Positions 32,311-43,154 of a stretch of 64,000 bases of DNA are shown piece after piece (positions within the stretch are counted from its first letter, which is position 1; each line of letters opens with the position of its first letter). Both the position numbers and the translations under genes were made by a program. The notes beneath the pieces are model-generated. The model did no database searches, was not told where the DNA came from, and saw nothing but the letters and a program-made list of their open reading frames with translations. Source of the DNA: Lateolabrax maculatus (Eukaryota; Chordata; Actinopteri; Acropomatiformes; Lateolabracidae); contig CM062211.1 of assembly GCA_031216445.1 (NCBI GenBank), positions 17,320,001 to 17,384,000 of the forward strand, given 5' to 3'.

Positions 32311-33212
32311 ATACACTCACAGACGGGGCCTCGTGGTGGATGTGTGAGGCAGTGTGTGTTGTGTAGGTGGAACCTTCTGGAGTGTTGGAGGAAAACCCAT
32401 AGGAGGCGACGGTCTGACTGGGCAACAGGCAACTGTGCCTGCCTGGGCTTATTCATCCTCACTAATAATATCAGTTAAACCTCCTTTCCGTCGCTCCTTC
32501 TTATCCTTCTTCTCTCTTCTGATCTTACTCTCCACTTTCTTGCCACTTCCTGTTGTATCTTGTTTGCCTCCTACTTCATCTCCCCCTTCAGCCTTTCACT
32601 TCATTTCCTTTTATATATATATATATGTATATGTTATGGCATACCACTTATGAACCTTGAATATACACATTTATCTTTAATTTGTTGTTTCCAAGGTAGA
32701 TTTATGAAATTATTATGACGTAAAATGTAATCCTCATAATTTCTGAAACATTATTATAAAATGAGTTTTAAGTCACCCTGGTCTACATGTCAACCATCAG
32801 TTGATAACTGCCTTAAGGGTTAGGGTTATATAATGGCAGCATTATATTTACAGAATATTTACATCAAGGAAGTATTTAGTGTATGTATAAGCAGCATCTC
32901 AGTTGAACTAAGTAAATAATATTGCAATATTGTGACACAAAATGTCTACCCTGGTAGATTTTCTACCTACAGCTCATTCCTACTCTCTTCCTTCTGTATG
33001 GGAAGTTCTCTGGGACACGAGCCTACAGCTCTGAGTTCAGATGTGAATATGTGAGACAGAGTCCACACTGGTTTTTACTGTACAGATATGAGGTCACTGT
33101 CTCCACCAGCTTGTCTACACAGCAGCATGTCCATGCATAGTTCCTAAAGATTCACTTTTTCCAGCTCTCCTGTCATATTTTTGCCTTCTTCCTCCCCTGC
33201 TGTCATGTTTCA
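32309..33212. other. Unassigned DNA with (TA)n at 32612-32634
   Basis: T/C-rich at 32480-32600, then a TATATA run, then AT-rich DNA with no gene or named repeat. Confidence 0.45.
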
Positions 33213-33415
33213 TGTGTGTCTGTGTGTGTGTGTGTGTGTGTGTGCGGGTGTGTGTGTGTGTGTGTTTTGCAGTGGCAGGCAGGCAGGCACGCAGGCAGAT
33301 GTCTGACAATATTCTGACGTTCAGTCCTGCTGTCTGCCTGTGACTCAAGGATAGTCCACAGGCATGCAAACACACACTCACACACACACACACAGACACA
33401 CACACAAACACACAC
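33213..33415. repeat. Opposed (TG)n and (CA)n microsatellites
   Basis: TG-rich repeat at 33213-33266 and CA-rich repeat at 33369-33415, about 100 bases apart. Being complementary, they form a long imperfect inverted repeat. The spacer contains a GGCAGGCAGGCA run. Confidence 0.9.
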
Positions 33416-33502
33416 CGGTGCTTGTTCCCAGTCCCACCGGGCCTAATTGGCCCAGCCTGCTTAGTACAGCACTATTATTCAGCACTTCTGACAAAAATAT
33501 AT

Positions 33503-33524
33503 TCTGTGTGTGTGTGTGTGTGCA
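33503..33524. repeat. Short (GT)n microsatellite
   Basis: Short clean GT run. Confidence 0.9.
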
Positions 33525-33890
33525 GCAAAGCTTCCCAGTGACACTTAAAGAAGTCCCTCGAGAGCTTCATGTCGTCTCATGCTCTGACACATCTGTCGCT
33601 AGCTGAGGAAGGAACACCTTTCTGGGTTTCACACGAGTCCAGAAAATTTCGCACACGCACCGTAGTAACGGGGAAAAAAAGGAAATATATGGAGGAAAAA
33701 AAATAAAAAAGTTTTTTTCCGACGCCCATCACAAGCTCACACCGCACAGCCGTGATTATGTTTTCCTCAGACGACTTATCAAAAATAATTCTTCACTCTC
33801 CTTCCCTCCCAGCCTCCAGATTGATTGCTTTGCCTTTCCCTCAATAACAAACTAAACCCAGTGTGTTTGGCTCGGTGCCAGGCCACTGGA
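33525..33890. other. Unassigned non-coding DNA
   Basis: A-rich with T-run near 33670-33720. Possibly regulatory near 33720-33800 (CCGTGATTATG), but nothing is firmly supported. Confidence 0.35.
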
Positions 33891-33908
33891 GCAGCGGCCC
33901 CCTGCTAG
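33891..33908. promoter_or_regulatory. Possible CTCF-like site
   Basis: GCAGCGGCCCCCTGCTAG fits the core of the CTCF consensus (CC-CCTGCTGG type) with an A in place of one G. Single-motif match by eye; binding is unknown. Confidence 0.25.
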
Positions 33909-34365
33909 ACAGAAATCAGGACCGTGGCGCTGGCGTGTTCTCCCCCCTCCGATCCTTCGCACCCCGACTCCCCTTCGCTCCCTTCTGTCTCTTCACCCCA
34001 ATCATTACTCCAATCAGCCGCCCAGCACTGCAGAATGATAATTCCCTTTCCTGTGGCGATTCATCGCATTAGTCATCAGGCAGTTTGCGTAGAATAACGG
34101 CCTCACCTGTTGCCGCCATTTGCTAGGATGGCCGCCCACCGTCCGGGGTGGGGGGGGGCTTTAGCCGTCAACTGTGTGATGTTTAGGATTATAAAATGCC
34201 ATATTAGGAGGGTGTTTTGGTTTGTTTTTGTCGTCATCTGTGTCTCTCCCCGCCAGTTACTCGCTGTCTGCCGTGTGGTGCTGGACAGGCAGGACGCAGA
34301 GGGTCAGTTCAGCCTGTCTCAGCTTTATTCAGCGTCCTGCTGCAGCTGGAAATTAAGTTGATGAG
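33909..34365. promoter_or_regulatory. Candidate conserved non-coding block
   Basis: Repeat-free block with CAATCATTACTCCAATCAGC, GAATGATAATTCCC and CGCATTAGTCATCAGGC, then a GC-rich segment with GCCGCCATTTGC. Further right is TTCAGCGTCCTGCTGCAG, partly complementary to GGCAGGACGC 55 bases before it. An acceptor-like CTCTCCCCGCCAG at 34256 precedes a 34-codon frame, which is not called an exon. Confidence 0.35.
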
Positions 34366-34845
34366 CGTAGTGACAGTAAATGTGCCATAAAACCAAAACA
34401 AAGAGCTAAAGCAGGATAAAAAGCTGTGTCAGGATGCAGAAATGGTGATAGTTTTACCATTTAAATATTACATGCAGTCATTTCATTCAGACCCTCACCC
34501 TGTACTCATGACATACACACAGATATACAATATACTGCTATGTACAATCACTATATTTAAGTATCAGGTTTAGTATAAAATAGTTATTTATTTCAGGGCA
34601 CCCTAATATGCTGCGGGAAACTAGCAGAACAAGAAGAAATGATATATAAATACCGTAATATTTAAGCCTCACAGAACAGGAGCAGAGCCTCTACATCACA
34701 AACAGAGCCACATATTTAGTGAGCGAGTCGAACTATTTAGACTGGTAACCAATCACATGACGAGGTGCACAAGGATCTGTCTGATTCCACTGAGCAGGTG
34801 ACTTTGATTGTTCGATCACATCGTACATTCACTTCGGGGTAAATA
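34366..34845. other. Unassigned AT-rich DNA
   Basis: No genes or repeats recognised. Confidence 0.4.
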
Positions 34846-35520
34846 TTGAGAGTTGAAATGTCAGGAAAAAAAGATGATGACTTTTTTCAAGTAGGAAACG
34901 TCAAGGCGTGCGGCTCAGTCAGTGACAGTCAGGGGAGGAAGCCCCCGCCGCCTTCGCAAAACAGTTTCTTGGGGGAAGCCCTAGAAGTTTGTGCGTCATC
35001 CAATAACTTTCTGCATATTGCAGCCACAGTCACGACGACGGAGCTGTTTCACTTCAGTGATGCCAGTGAAAAAGTAACAGGTAACTTTGATGCAAATATA
35101 ACATTTACTCAGGCGGTGACGTTAGACAGCATGAGCACAGCCGACGGGAAAGGCCAACAGAGCAGATCCATATTTCTCAGTAGTAGAGTACAGAAAGAAT
35201 CTCTAACCACTGCATATTTTTATTGTTTCAGCTACTTCACCATACAGGTAGTTATAATAATGATGTTTGAATTTAAAAACCTCATGGGTTTTGGCTTTAA
35301 GAATGTGGCCACTACTACAGTATATCTATCTACTACAGTGCATGCTTCTGTAAGTGCACTCACAGGGAAGAAACGTATGCACATGCCTCTTATTATAGAA
35401 AAGCAACAGTCAACCCGCACAAAACCAGTTGGTGTGAAAATAAAATCCCAAAGTATAAAATCCCAAAGTGCTGTCACAGGCGCTAAATGCTTACTCTGTC
35501 CCGGTGACGCTCACTTTTAA
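34846..35520 (+). other. Open frame of 224 codons, coding status unknown
   Basis: This is the longest frame in the window that is not explained by a microsatellite or pyrimidine tract. It starts MRVEMSGKKDDDFFQVGNVK, contains PPPPSQNSF, a hydrophobic stretch around residues 124-145 (YFYCFSYFTIQVVIIMMFEF), and a short internal repeat KSQSIKSQS near residue 200. No domain is recognised. No splice context, Kozak support beyond a purine at -3, or polyadenylation pattern was established. Its length is only marginally unusual for 64 kb of six-frame sequence. It may be a fortuitous frame through an old repeat. Confidence 0.15.
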
Positions 35521-35700
35521 ACTTTGATGAAGTTTTTTCCTCTTCTTTGGTTCTCCATCTGCTTGGCTTGTACAACTGCACGACGCTTTGAGTTTTTTCT
35601 CAGCCCCCCCCCATACCTGATTTATTTATTTTCTTTTTTCCCCTCTTCTTGCTGTTATGTTTTCTGTCTTAAAGCAGGCACACCAAGGCAAGCAATACAC
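35521..35700. other. T/C-rich non-coding DNA
   Basis: T- and C-rich sequence after the open frame. Nothing recognised. Confidence 0.4.
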
Positions 35701-36210
35701 CATGTTTGAATGTGTTCTGACACCTCGTCTTCACAAGGCCTGATTTCCCAGGGGAATATGGGCGTTTGGCATGTTTACATTTTGTTCCCATTCCCGTGTT
35801 GCATCAAAAACCCTCCGTCTCCTTTCTCTTTCCCACCGCGCCGCAAACTAGACGCTCGCCGAGGGAAAACAGATGCTGACCCGTCTCTCACACCTAAAGA
35901 GGGAGGAGAAGACTTGAGCAGACAAACACGAATCGCCTCGGGAGACAACAGAAACCCCAATCCGCCCACTGGAGTGTACAGGGCAAGTTTGCATGAGCGA
36001 TTTCTATTCATAGGCTTCACCGTTGAATGCAGGCGTGTTCTTTACCCACACAGGAGATGGGTGCCGTTGGCGTTTAAACATGTCGTCCGAGGTTACGAGA
36101 AGTGAAAGCTTAAAAATCTTTAAAAAGTTAATCTCCGGAGCCCATTACAGCAGTTTTTCCCTCAGGGATACTTCCGGAGGTAAAGGCCTCCAGCTTTACC
36201 GTCCCCCTGG
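35701..36210. promoter_or_regulatory. Candidate conserved non-coding block
   Basis: GC-balanced, repeat-free region with CACCGCGCCGCAAAC, CGAATCGCCTCGGGAG, CCCAATCCGCCC and GTTAATCTCCGGAGCCC. Overlapping frames on both strands (35710-36105 plus, 35775-36020 minus) have no domain. Could be regulatory or a diverged exon; neither is supported beyond texture. Confidence 0.25.
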
Positions 36211-36689
36211 CGAGTAAAACGGGTGGGAAAGTAAAACGTGGTGCGTCGGACTCAAACATCAATTGCAGCCTTGTCTTGGGTTGTGATGTCAATCGGGCAG
36301 GTGAGATGGAAGGTGAAGCGCGGACATGAAAAACAGTTTTCGGACAGAAACATGTTATACGTATAGCTCTCGACTCACTTTCCTCACTCAGAGTGTAATT
36401 TCTGACAGGGTGCCACATTTTAACAAGCCAACTGAAACTTTCCTTGTCCAATTGTCTATTTCAGATCAATTTTATTTTTTTAACTCGTGGTATTATTCAT
36501 GCCTCTAACTGTGTCTGCTCTCTTTTGGTCTTTGATTACCAGTCTCTAATTACCGCCTTGAAGATTTTCATTAAAATCAGTCATAGGTCAGCGACGTTAA
36601 CGCCGGCCTCCCTTCATTAGCTGCAAGTAAAGCACGTCATTGATTTTCCCACTGATCCGACCATGCGGCGCTCCGGCCTAGTCGGTGAT
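36211..36689. other. Unassigned DNA
   Basis: Mixed sequence. The 36520-36690 part (GATTACCAGTCTCTAATTAC, GACGTTAACGCCGGCC) resembles regulatory DNA. No gene. Confidence 0.35.
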
Positions 36690-36900
36690 CAGCAGCAAGT
36701 AATATTTTCCTTTATATTGTGAAAAATGTAAGTTTATATTGTTGTAAATTAAATATGTTTGGACTGTTGGTCAGACAAAACAGGCAGTTTGAATACATCA
36801 CGTTGGGCTCTGCGACCTTGGGATCTTTAAAACGGAGATTTCATACAAAAGAAATAATTGAGAGGTTGATTTTTAATTAAACTAATAATTAGTTGCGTAT
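36690..36900 (-). repeat. MITE-like repeat, family A (partial)
   Basis: TTTGGACTGTTGGTCAGACA, AACAGGCAGTTTGAATACAT, CACGTTGGGCTCTGCG and a closing AATTAAACTAATAATTAG: the best-preserved central part of the family here. Same orientation as the copy at 15738. Confidence 0.65.
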
Positions 36901-37059
36901 TTGTCAGTTTTATGCTTATATAACTTGACAACTGAACATAAAGTTAACTTTACACACTCTGCTGTCACTTCACTGTATTTCTCTCCCATATCTCCCCCTC
37001 GCTCTGATGTGCCCTCCCTTTCCCTCCCTCTTCAATCTGACAGGTACACGAGTGTGTGA
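36901..37059. other. Unassigned DNA
   Basis: Short AT-rich then C/T-rich spacer. Nothing recognised. Confidence 0.4.
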
Positions 37060-37285
37060 ATGGTATGGCTGGAATTAGCCAGTATCATTTGTACTGGTCT
37101 GAAGGTAAAAGTCTGACTCCCGGTCTCACCCAGACAGCAGCTCAGGACCCTTTTGTCTGACTTTTGTTTAATTTGTTCTGTTCATTTTGTTTTGTTTTTA
37201 GCTGGATGTCCGTTTTTAATATATTTTACTGTCTGTTATCTTATTTTTTGTAACATCTGCTCTTGAAAGGTGCTATATAAATATC
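37060..37285 (+). mobile_element. LINE-like 3' tail relic
   Basis: The segment ends with CTTGAAAGGTGCTATATAAA, the form in which L2-type fish LINE 3' UTRs commonly finish, preceded by T-rich DNA (TTTTAATATATTTTACTG). No reverse-transcriptase sequence remains. Confidence 0.55.
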
Positions 37286-37841
37286 TGACAGTATCTTCCT
37301 CCGTGTCTTTCTGTCTTTCACTCTCTCTATAACTGTAAATATCTATTTTTTTTATCTGTGTTTGTTTGTCAGTTTTCCTCTACAGCCTGGCTGATATGAG
37401 ATGTTGTAGATTGCAGATGTATAGCACTTCTGAATATCTTTGATGCCAGAGGTTTCCCATGAAAGTCATTTGTGTTTCCTCAGATATTTACTCTTTAAAA
37501 GCAGCACAAAAAGCTTTGAGAGCAATGGACACTAAGCCTCCAACAGCAGGACTGATGACGACACTGATGGTCACGTGTGTTAGAATCAGAGGTTACAAAC
37601 CAAACCCACCAACATGTCCCAAGATAAATCTGAGAGATCAAAAAATGATTAAAGGTATAAGAAAGAAAAACAGACATTCTGCGGCACAAAATTATGTTTA
37701 TTTTATTTGACTTTTCTTGCTTTTTTTCCCTTCCCTTCACCACTGCAGGCCTCTAAAAAACCTTCAAATGAAACAATTTGAGAAGGAAAAATCAATCTTT
37801 GGTCTAACAACTCTCAGCTCATGTCTGCACTGAGGCCATAA
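37286..37841. other. Unassigned DNA
   Basis: Mixed composition. Frames on both strands at about 37459-37743 mirror each other and have no domain. Confidence 0.4.
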
Positions 37842-37915
37842 ACTTTTACGAGGGGTCGCCAGTGGACAATGATTTGTTTAAAGCGGCCACAAGCTAAAAA
37901 GGCTGGGAACCACGG
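37842..37915 (+). mobile_element. hAT-type right end relic
   Basis: ACGAGGGGTCGCCAGTGGAC then AAAAGGCTGGGAACCAC resembles the right end of Charlie/hAT-type elements, whose terminus reads GGTTGGGAACCACTG. The final TG is lost. No left end found. Confidence 0.45.
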
Positions 37916-38569
37916 CCGTAGAAAAAGTACTCAAATCCTTAAAATTGAATCTAAAGTGAAAAAAAAAAACACATATATTTGCCATGTGTGTATTTAAAAT
38001 AGAATTGTGAGAGTAGACCTTTCATTTTATGTTTTCCTGACAAGCATTGCCATAGCCCCATAAATCCTCTTTGGGAGGAGGTCGGGGGTGAAATGCTTCG
38101 GCATACAAAACGTCTGACTTTGACACAGGAGGCAGCCCTGACCTCAACCAAGCCTTAACTTAACCAAAGACTCAGAAAATCAGAGAAAGACAATGAATAA
38201 TTGTTTTTACGTTCCTCTGAATCTCGTCTGGAACGCACCAACCAACCAATGATGTTGGCGCCGGATCAGAAAACACTCGTGAGTTGCTTTTGAAGGGCAA
38301 TGACAAACAGCGTATTTTGTTGTTTAGGCTGGAGGACTGAAAATGCCTCGCATTAGCAGTTAAGTACAGTACTTGTGTAAATGCACTTTTATTTCTGACC
38401 ATCATCTACCACCAACTAGACAACCAGTGTATTATTGATCGCTATAATAACACTGTCATCAATCAAACTGCATCGCGTCTGTCATTTCAGAGGTGGACAA
38501 TACTGACAGCGTGATGTCTGAGTTTTCAAAAGGAGGCCGATATCAGACTGATATATTGACAAACTAAAT
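37916..38569. other. Unassigned DNA
   Basis: No gene. GGCCGATATCAGACTGATAT near 38534 resembles the core of another MITE family but is too short to call. Confidence 0.4.
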
Positions 38570-38800
38570 ATTACCCTCCTTCCCCCGGTCCCTTTTCTTT
38601 CTCCCACCAGTGATAAAATGCTCTCCCCCTCTCATTAGCCCTTTATTCCCGCGGATTTATTTCATTCCTCCTCTGCCTCCTTCCCTCTCTCTGTCACCCC
38701 CTCTAATTTGAAGTGCAATAGTTTCCCTCTGGCATGAAAATATTGCGTCATTCATCATGTCTCTCTAATTCGTCTTAGATATCCTCCACCCCTCCACCTC
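38570..38800. promoter_or_regulatory. Candidate conserved non-coding element
   Basis: CTCATTAGCCCTTTATTCCC, CTCTAATTTGAAGTGCAATA, TGGCATGAAAATATTGCG and CTCTCTAATTCGTC in repeat-free DNA between a C-rich stretch and a CA microsatellite. Confidence 0.35.
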
Positions 38801-38821
38801 CAAACCCCCCCCGTCCCCCCT

Positions 38822-38823
<2 letters not shown>

Positions 38824-38864
<41 letters not shown>

Positions 38865-38869
38865 ACACT
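38824..38869. repeat. (CA)n microsatellite
   Basis: CA dinucleotide run with one CTCA interruption near its right end. Confidence 0.95.
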
Positions 38870-39017
38870 CCTCCGATCACCCCGCTGCACCACTTAGCTG
38901 TGATATTGCCCAGAGTCAACGAATACAAGGCGACTCATATCCATCCGTGCAGTGATTTTTGATACATTTGAACAGACATACAGTTCAGGAATGTGCTATC
39001 ACTCTCTCACCTATTTT

Positions 39018-39019
<2 letters not shown>

Positions 39020-39058
<39 letters not shown>
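39020..39058. repeat. (CA)n microsatellite
   Basis: Clean CA dinucleotide run, 150 bases from the previous one and on the same strand. Confidence 0.95.
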
Positions 39059-39059
<1 letters not shown>

Positions 39060-39060
<1 letters not shown>

Positions 39061-39335
39061 ACTCTTTCCCCCGGCCAGTGTCTGGCTGGTCTCATTGCGA
39101 GGCGATGGGTGTGGGCCATTTTTGCGGCTCAATGCTCAGTGCTAAGCTGTTTGCCGCGGTGACTGGCCAGAGGTGTATTGGGCTAAATTGAACCGGCTTC
39201 TGATTAGATGGCTACCTATCGATAAGGCCCGAGTGGAATTTCAGCCTCGGCTTGTGTGTCCCGGAGAGTCAGAAAAAGTAGCTGCGGGCTCGAAACCGAG
39301 TCTATTTGCTGAGAAAATATTGTAGATGACTACGG
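39060..39335. promoter_or_regulatory. Candidate conserved non-coding block
   Basis: Balanced repeat-free block with GGGCTAAATTGAACCGG, TTCTGATTAGATGGC, CTATCGATAAGGCCC and TGGCCAGAGGTG. The ordered GC-balanced segments resemble deeply conserved elements. Overlapping plus frames come from the CA repeat at its left. Confidence 0.4.
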
Positions 39336-39544
39336 AGACGGGACAAAGTTTCACAAACCCTCCTATCCATTCAGACTCCCTTCTCTTCCTCTTCTTCTTC
39401 TTCACTGTCATCTTAATGAGAAGCCATAGATCGTAATTCCTTCACTGAATGTCTTCACGGGGGTCAATCCCATCATCAATCTGCATAATTCATGTTCAGT
39501 GTGTTGCCTTTATAATTTTACTTTACCTTCCTCCACAAAATCCC
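39336..39544. other. Unassigned DNA
   Basis: T/C-rich patch (CTTCCTCTTCTTCTTCTTC near 39386), then AT-rich. The part with CCATCATCAATCTGCATAAT may be regulatory. Confidence 0.35.
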
Positions 39545-39645
39545 CAAATGTTCCACTTTAAGAGGCTGGAACCAGAGAATCTTTGACATTTTTGCGTAAT
39601 AAATTGCTAAGTGATCAATATTTATGTCATTTAATTTTCTGATGG
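39545..39645 (+). repeat. MITE-like repeat, family A (partial)
   Basis: AAGAGGCTGGAACCAGAGAA, CTTTGACATTTTTGC and TTGCTAAGTGATCAATATTT match the family's right half. Confidence 0.5.
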
Positions 39646-40379
39646 TTGAACAGAACAGACAATGGTTGTACTATTGTTTTATAACGACAAATGTCCTTGT
39701 GTTTTCAATCTATTTAGGTACCTTGATTTACACTTATTGAAGAGGGAACCAGGCCTTTATTGTTTTTGACGAATAATATAATCTCAAATGTCCACTTAAC
39801 ATCTTATCCAAGGCTTCTGAACCACATTTCATGGTCTTCATGAGCGACTTCAGATATGAATTGCATCTGAAAGCTTGAAAAGAAACCTAATAAGTGGACC
39901 TTTGAGATGAGATTGTTGCCAAGGTTGAAAAGCTTCCAGCTGTTTAATTCTTTCAATTTTTTTGGAAGGTTTTTATATGGAAACATCTGCAGGGAGTGTT
40001 GAATGTTATTAACAGAAGCTTAATTTCAACAAAAAAAAAGAATTAATTAGTTTACATGGCGTGGTTATATTGACGTGTTGAAGTTAATCTGTTGAAATAT
40101 TAATTTTACTCACTTTCCCCTTATTTTCCTCACCGAATACCAGTTTTTGTTTGTTTGTTGAATTTATAATAAGAAGACATTGTTAATAACCTCTTTGTTT
40201 ATTATACAGAAACATACAGCATGTAGAACTGAATAGACTCATTTAAAGTGCAGTGGAATTAAAATGTGACAAACAAAAGTCAAAGCATTTGAATGCTGTG
40301 AAAACGGCAGAGAAATAAAGCACAAGGCTACTAGCAATCTGACTTTTTTTTTTTTTTAAGACTGTGTTTGGAGTATTTT
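39646..40379. other. Unassigned AT-rich DNA
   Basis: Includes a T14 run at about 40345-40358. No gene recognised. Confidence 0.4.
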
Positions 40380-40645
40380 TCATCCCGGGTATGGAATCAG
40401 GCCATCCAGTGGTGTTTATATTGATGTGTGCGGTTTATCTACGATTCATCTGTCTCAGACGACACTGTGGCACAGTGCTGTTCCCATTCACAGCTCTTGG
40501 TATCATTAGTGATGACAGAATAAAGCTGTATCGAGCTGCGGCTCTTATTAAATAGTGTGTGTGGTATGCAGTGCTACAGCGAGCGCTCTGTGATACTGCT
40601 GACAGCAGCAGTTTAGGAGCCCGGACTGGTCCTTCTGGCTGCATG
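40380..40645. promoter_or_regulatory. Candidate conserved non-coding element
   Basis: Repeat-free block with GGCCATCCAGTGGTG, TGGTATCATTAGTGATGACA, GCTCTTATTAAATAGTG, CAGCGAGCGCTCTGTG and GCTGACAGCAGCAG. High texture quality for an enhancer. Opposed short frames are not genes. Confidence 0.4.
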
Positions 40646-40904
40646 GTGTTATTATTGTGATCACTATTAAACTCCATTCAGGTACAATGTGATGTGAAGT
40701 TTTATCTGGCTTTATTTGCGCTGATGTTGCCTGCTGTGTCGTCGCCTTTTGTTTTTGCAGTGAACAAGTTTGACAGCACTGACATGGACTGCAACAGCAC
40801 GCAGCGACATACACGCCGACACACCGCGGAGTGTGTCAGGGTAAAAAATGGCGACTCAGGCAGACCCAGGCACTTTATACTGAACTTAAACTGGAAGTAG
40901 ACCT
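40646..40904. other. Unassigned DNA
   Basis: Nothing recognised. Confidence 0.4.
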
Positions 40905-41060
40905 AAAAGGGATAGTTCGGATTTTTTTTAAGTGGGGTTCTATGAGGTTCTTGTCCATTAATAAACCTTTTCCACAGCATAGACTTTGCGTTTTTTTGGT
41001 AGGAAAAGCACGTGTTATTAACTGAAGCAGCTAAATGGAATTCAACCATTGTTTTTTTTT
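40905..41060 (+). repeat. Common teleost repeat (AAAGGGATAGTTCGGA type)
   Basis: AAAAGGGATAGTTCGGATTT then AAGTGGGGTTCTATGAGG is a phrase pair I recognise from a high-copy perch-like fish repeat. It may continue to about 41510, where CCAGGTTGTAATAAAATTG and a CCTTTAAA end occur. Non-coding. Confidence 0.55.
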
Positions 41061-41930
41061 TATTGTTATTTACACACGACAACATCAGACGGCAGGTGGT
41101 TAGAACCATTACACCACAAACCAGGATGTTGCTGCTGTCAAATGACCAGAACTGGGACAGACGATGACTCTGCTGGACTCTTTTCTCTTTCTCTTTTTTT
41201 TTATTTTGCATGAATTCAGTGTGACTGACCAAGGATGTGACAGAGGGAGGTGGATCCACGTCCAGTGTTGGACGTACAGTCGCTTTCATTGAAAGGGGAT
41301 TTCAGGAAAAACATTGAAATGAGAATGAAATCATCCCGGTCCCAGCCAGGCTGTGGGACAGGACGTACTGTCTGTTCTAGTGATGTCGCTGCATCCCCAG
41401 CTCTCAGCAGTGATGTTGATAAAACGGTGTTACAACGATATGAATAATGGCCAGAACTGTATAAATTAAGACCCAGGTTGTAATAAAATTGACTTTTCCT
41501 TTAAATAAAAAAGATCAGAGAGAAAACCTACATGTTTTCCACCCTGCCAGCTCTGCCCAGGCTACAGACTTATGTTAAAGCAGCCTTGTGTATCTACATG
41601 GGTGAATCATCCAACTATTTATTTAAGGAAGTGGCAAGTGAACTATCGGAGCACACTGCGTGACAGTCGTTTTATCGATGCATTGACTTTAGGGGCTCGG
41701 CCTCAGGGGCTCCAGCAACCACACAGCTTGTCAGACGGAAAAGAAAAGAGTTTTGTTTGTAACCAAAATAAGTGCTCGCCGTCCTCTCAGCCCTCTTTGT
41801 GTTAAAGAAGATGCTCAGAATTAGTTTTAGCTTTAGGTTAAAGGTTAATGTTAGTAGATAAAGAGTTTTTAGGAGGGCCTAAATTGTCAATGGTCTTCGC
41901 TTTTGTAGTAACACATTTCTCATGCCATAG
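41061..41930. other. Probably repeat-derived and unassigned DNA
   Basis: The left half may be the interior of the repeat beginning at 40905. The frames at 40903-41289 (minus) and 41572-41805 (plus) have no domain. No gene supported. Confidence 0.35.
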
Positions 41931-42120
41931 CTGATGCGTGGGGCCTTTTTTTTTTCAAACTCTCGACAGAAAATACAAACCCGTCCGCCTAGTAATGGCA
42001 TGCGTTAGTCTAATCGGGAGAAGTAGTAACACTGATGGAGTCGTGGTTCGGCTGTGTGGGAGAGTGACACTGGTAGCTTAGCGAGGGGCTATTTCGGGGC
42101 CTTACGGTGCTCAACCATCA
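41931..42120. promoter_or_regulatory. Candidate conserved non-coding element
   Basis: GCCTAGTAATGGCATGCGTT, AGTCTAATCGGGAG and GGTAGCTTAGCGAGG in repeat-free DNA. Weak inference. Confidence 0.2.
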
Positions 42121-42124
42121 GCAC

Positions 42125-42147
42125 CCACACACACACACACACACACG
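42125..42147. repeat. Short (CA)n microsatellite
   Basis: Clean CA run. Confidence 0.9.
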
Positions 42148-42530
42148 AGTGCCGGCACTCACATGCAAAAGCCTGAGTGTTGAACTCCATTAATACACAG
42201 ATGCATGTGGAAGCCTCTCTCTGTGTTTTAGTTGGTGTGTGAAGCTTTTGTAGCTTTGACATGCTTTGTTCGTTGGCACAAAAACAGTAGCGGCACACTG
42301 ATTTTCTTCTTTCCTGCCGCTTTTGTTTAATATCAAAGCATTAGTTTAAGTATTTTATTATATATATATATATACACATATATTATGTTTATATTTTGGG
42401 GGGAAATTGACAAGAAAATTATAAGGTATTCTTTTTCTGCAAGTATGTAAAGCTATAAACATTCAGCAAACAATATGCGCACATAAAAAGAAAAATCAGA
42501 CTTCAATAATTTGCTCTTTGCAGTCCAACT
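42148..42530. other. AT-rich DNA with (TA)n
   Basis: A TA run at about 42358-42376 in AT-rich sequence. No gene. Confidence 0.45.
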
Positions 42531-42850
42531 TCCATGTCTCTCCTGTCGTTCTATCTCGCCCACTCGGCTCCTTACATCGCGGCTGGTCTCACTCCAGTGC
42601 ATCAATGGAAATGTGACGCCTCTGACAGGAATACTTGTAATTATCTTCCCACACTCCTGTCTCTTGTAGGTGATTGGACGGCAGGTCTCTCTCCGACGCG
42701 CAAGCCACCGCCCACGGGAGATCTGTCAGTCTACCGCGACCCCCCCACCCCCTACAACCACCAGCACCACCAAACGCTTCAGCAGACGCCGCCCACCTGG
42801 GATCCGGCATGAGCCGCGTCTCACATTAAATGCAGTTTAGGTGAGCTGAC
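42531..42850. promoter_or_regulatory. Candidate conserved non-coding element
   Basis: Repeat-free balanced block with GCATCAATGGAAATGTGACG, ACTTGTAATTATCTTCCC and GTAGGTGATTGGACGGC, then a C-rich patch. The 92-residue plus frame at 42534-42812 and the 73-residue minus frame overlap and are unrecognised. Confidence 0.3.
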
Positions 42851-42857
42851 AGGTGAG

Positions 42858-42897
42858 GCACACACACACACACACAAACATACACACACACACACCT
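42858..42897. repeat. (CA)n microsatellite
   Basis: CA run with AAACATA interruption. Confidence 0.9.
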
Positions 42898-43154
42898 GTA
42901 GTGTACGCACAAATAGATACACAGCGCAGCCAGGCAGTGACGCAGATTCAGTCACAAAGGTGAGTAATTCTTGTGCCTCGTCAGTCAGGCTCTCGCACAC
43001 ACTGGAGACCACAGAAGCCTTGAAACAGTTTCTGTCCCGCCCTCCTCTTAGCTGCACTTTCTCTTCCAAATTCATACATGAGCTTTGTTTTGGCAAATGC
43101 AGTTTGCATGTGGAATTACCTTTTTTCCCCACGTAACTCTATATATTTCTATAT
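42898..43154. other. Unassigned DNA
   Basis: Nothing recognised apart from a few TATATTTC repeats near 43140. Confidence 0.4.

Noticed and set aside
34257..34361. Exon-like stretch after CTCTCCCCGCCAG
   Set aside because: Only 34 codons, no donor before the stop and no recognised protein; more likely part of a non-coding conserved block.
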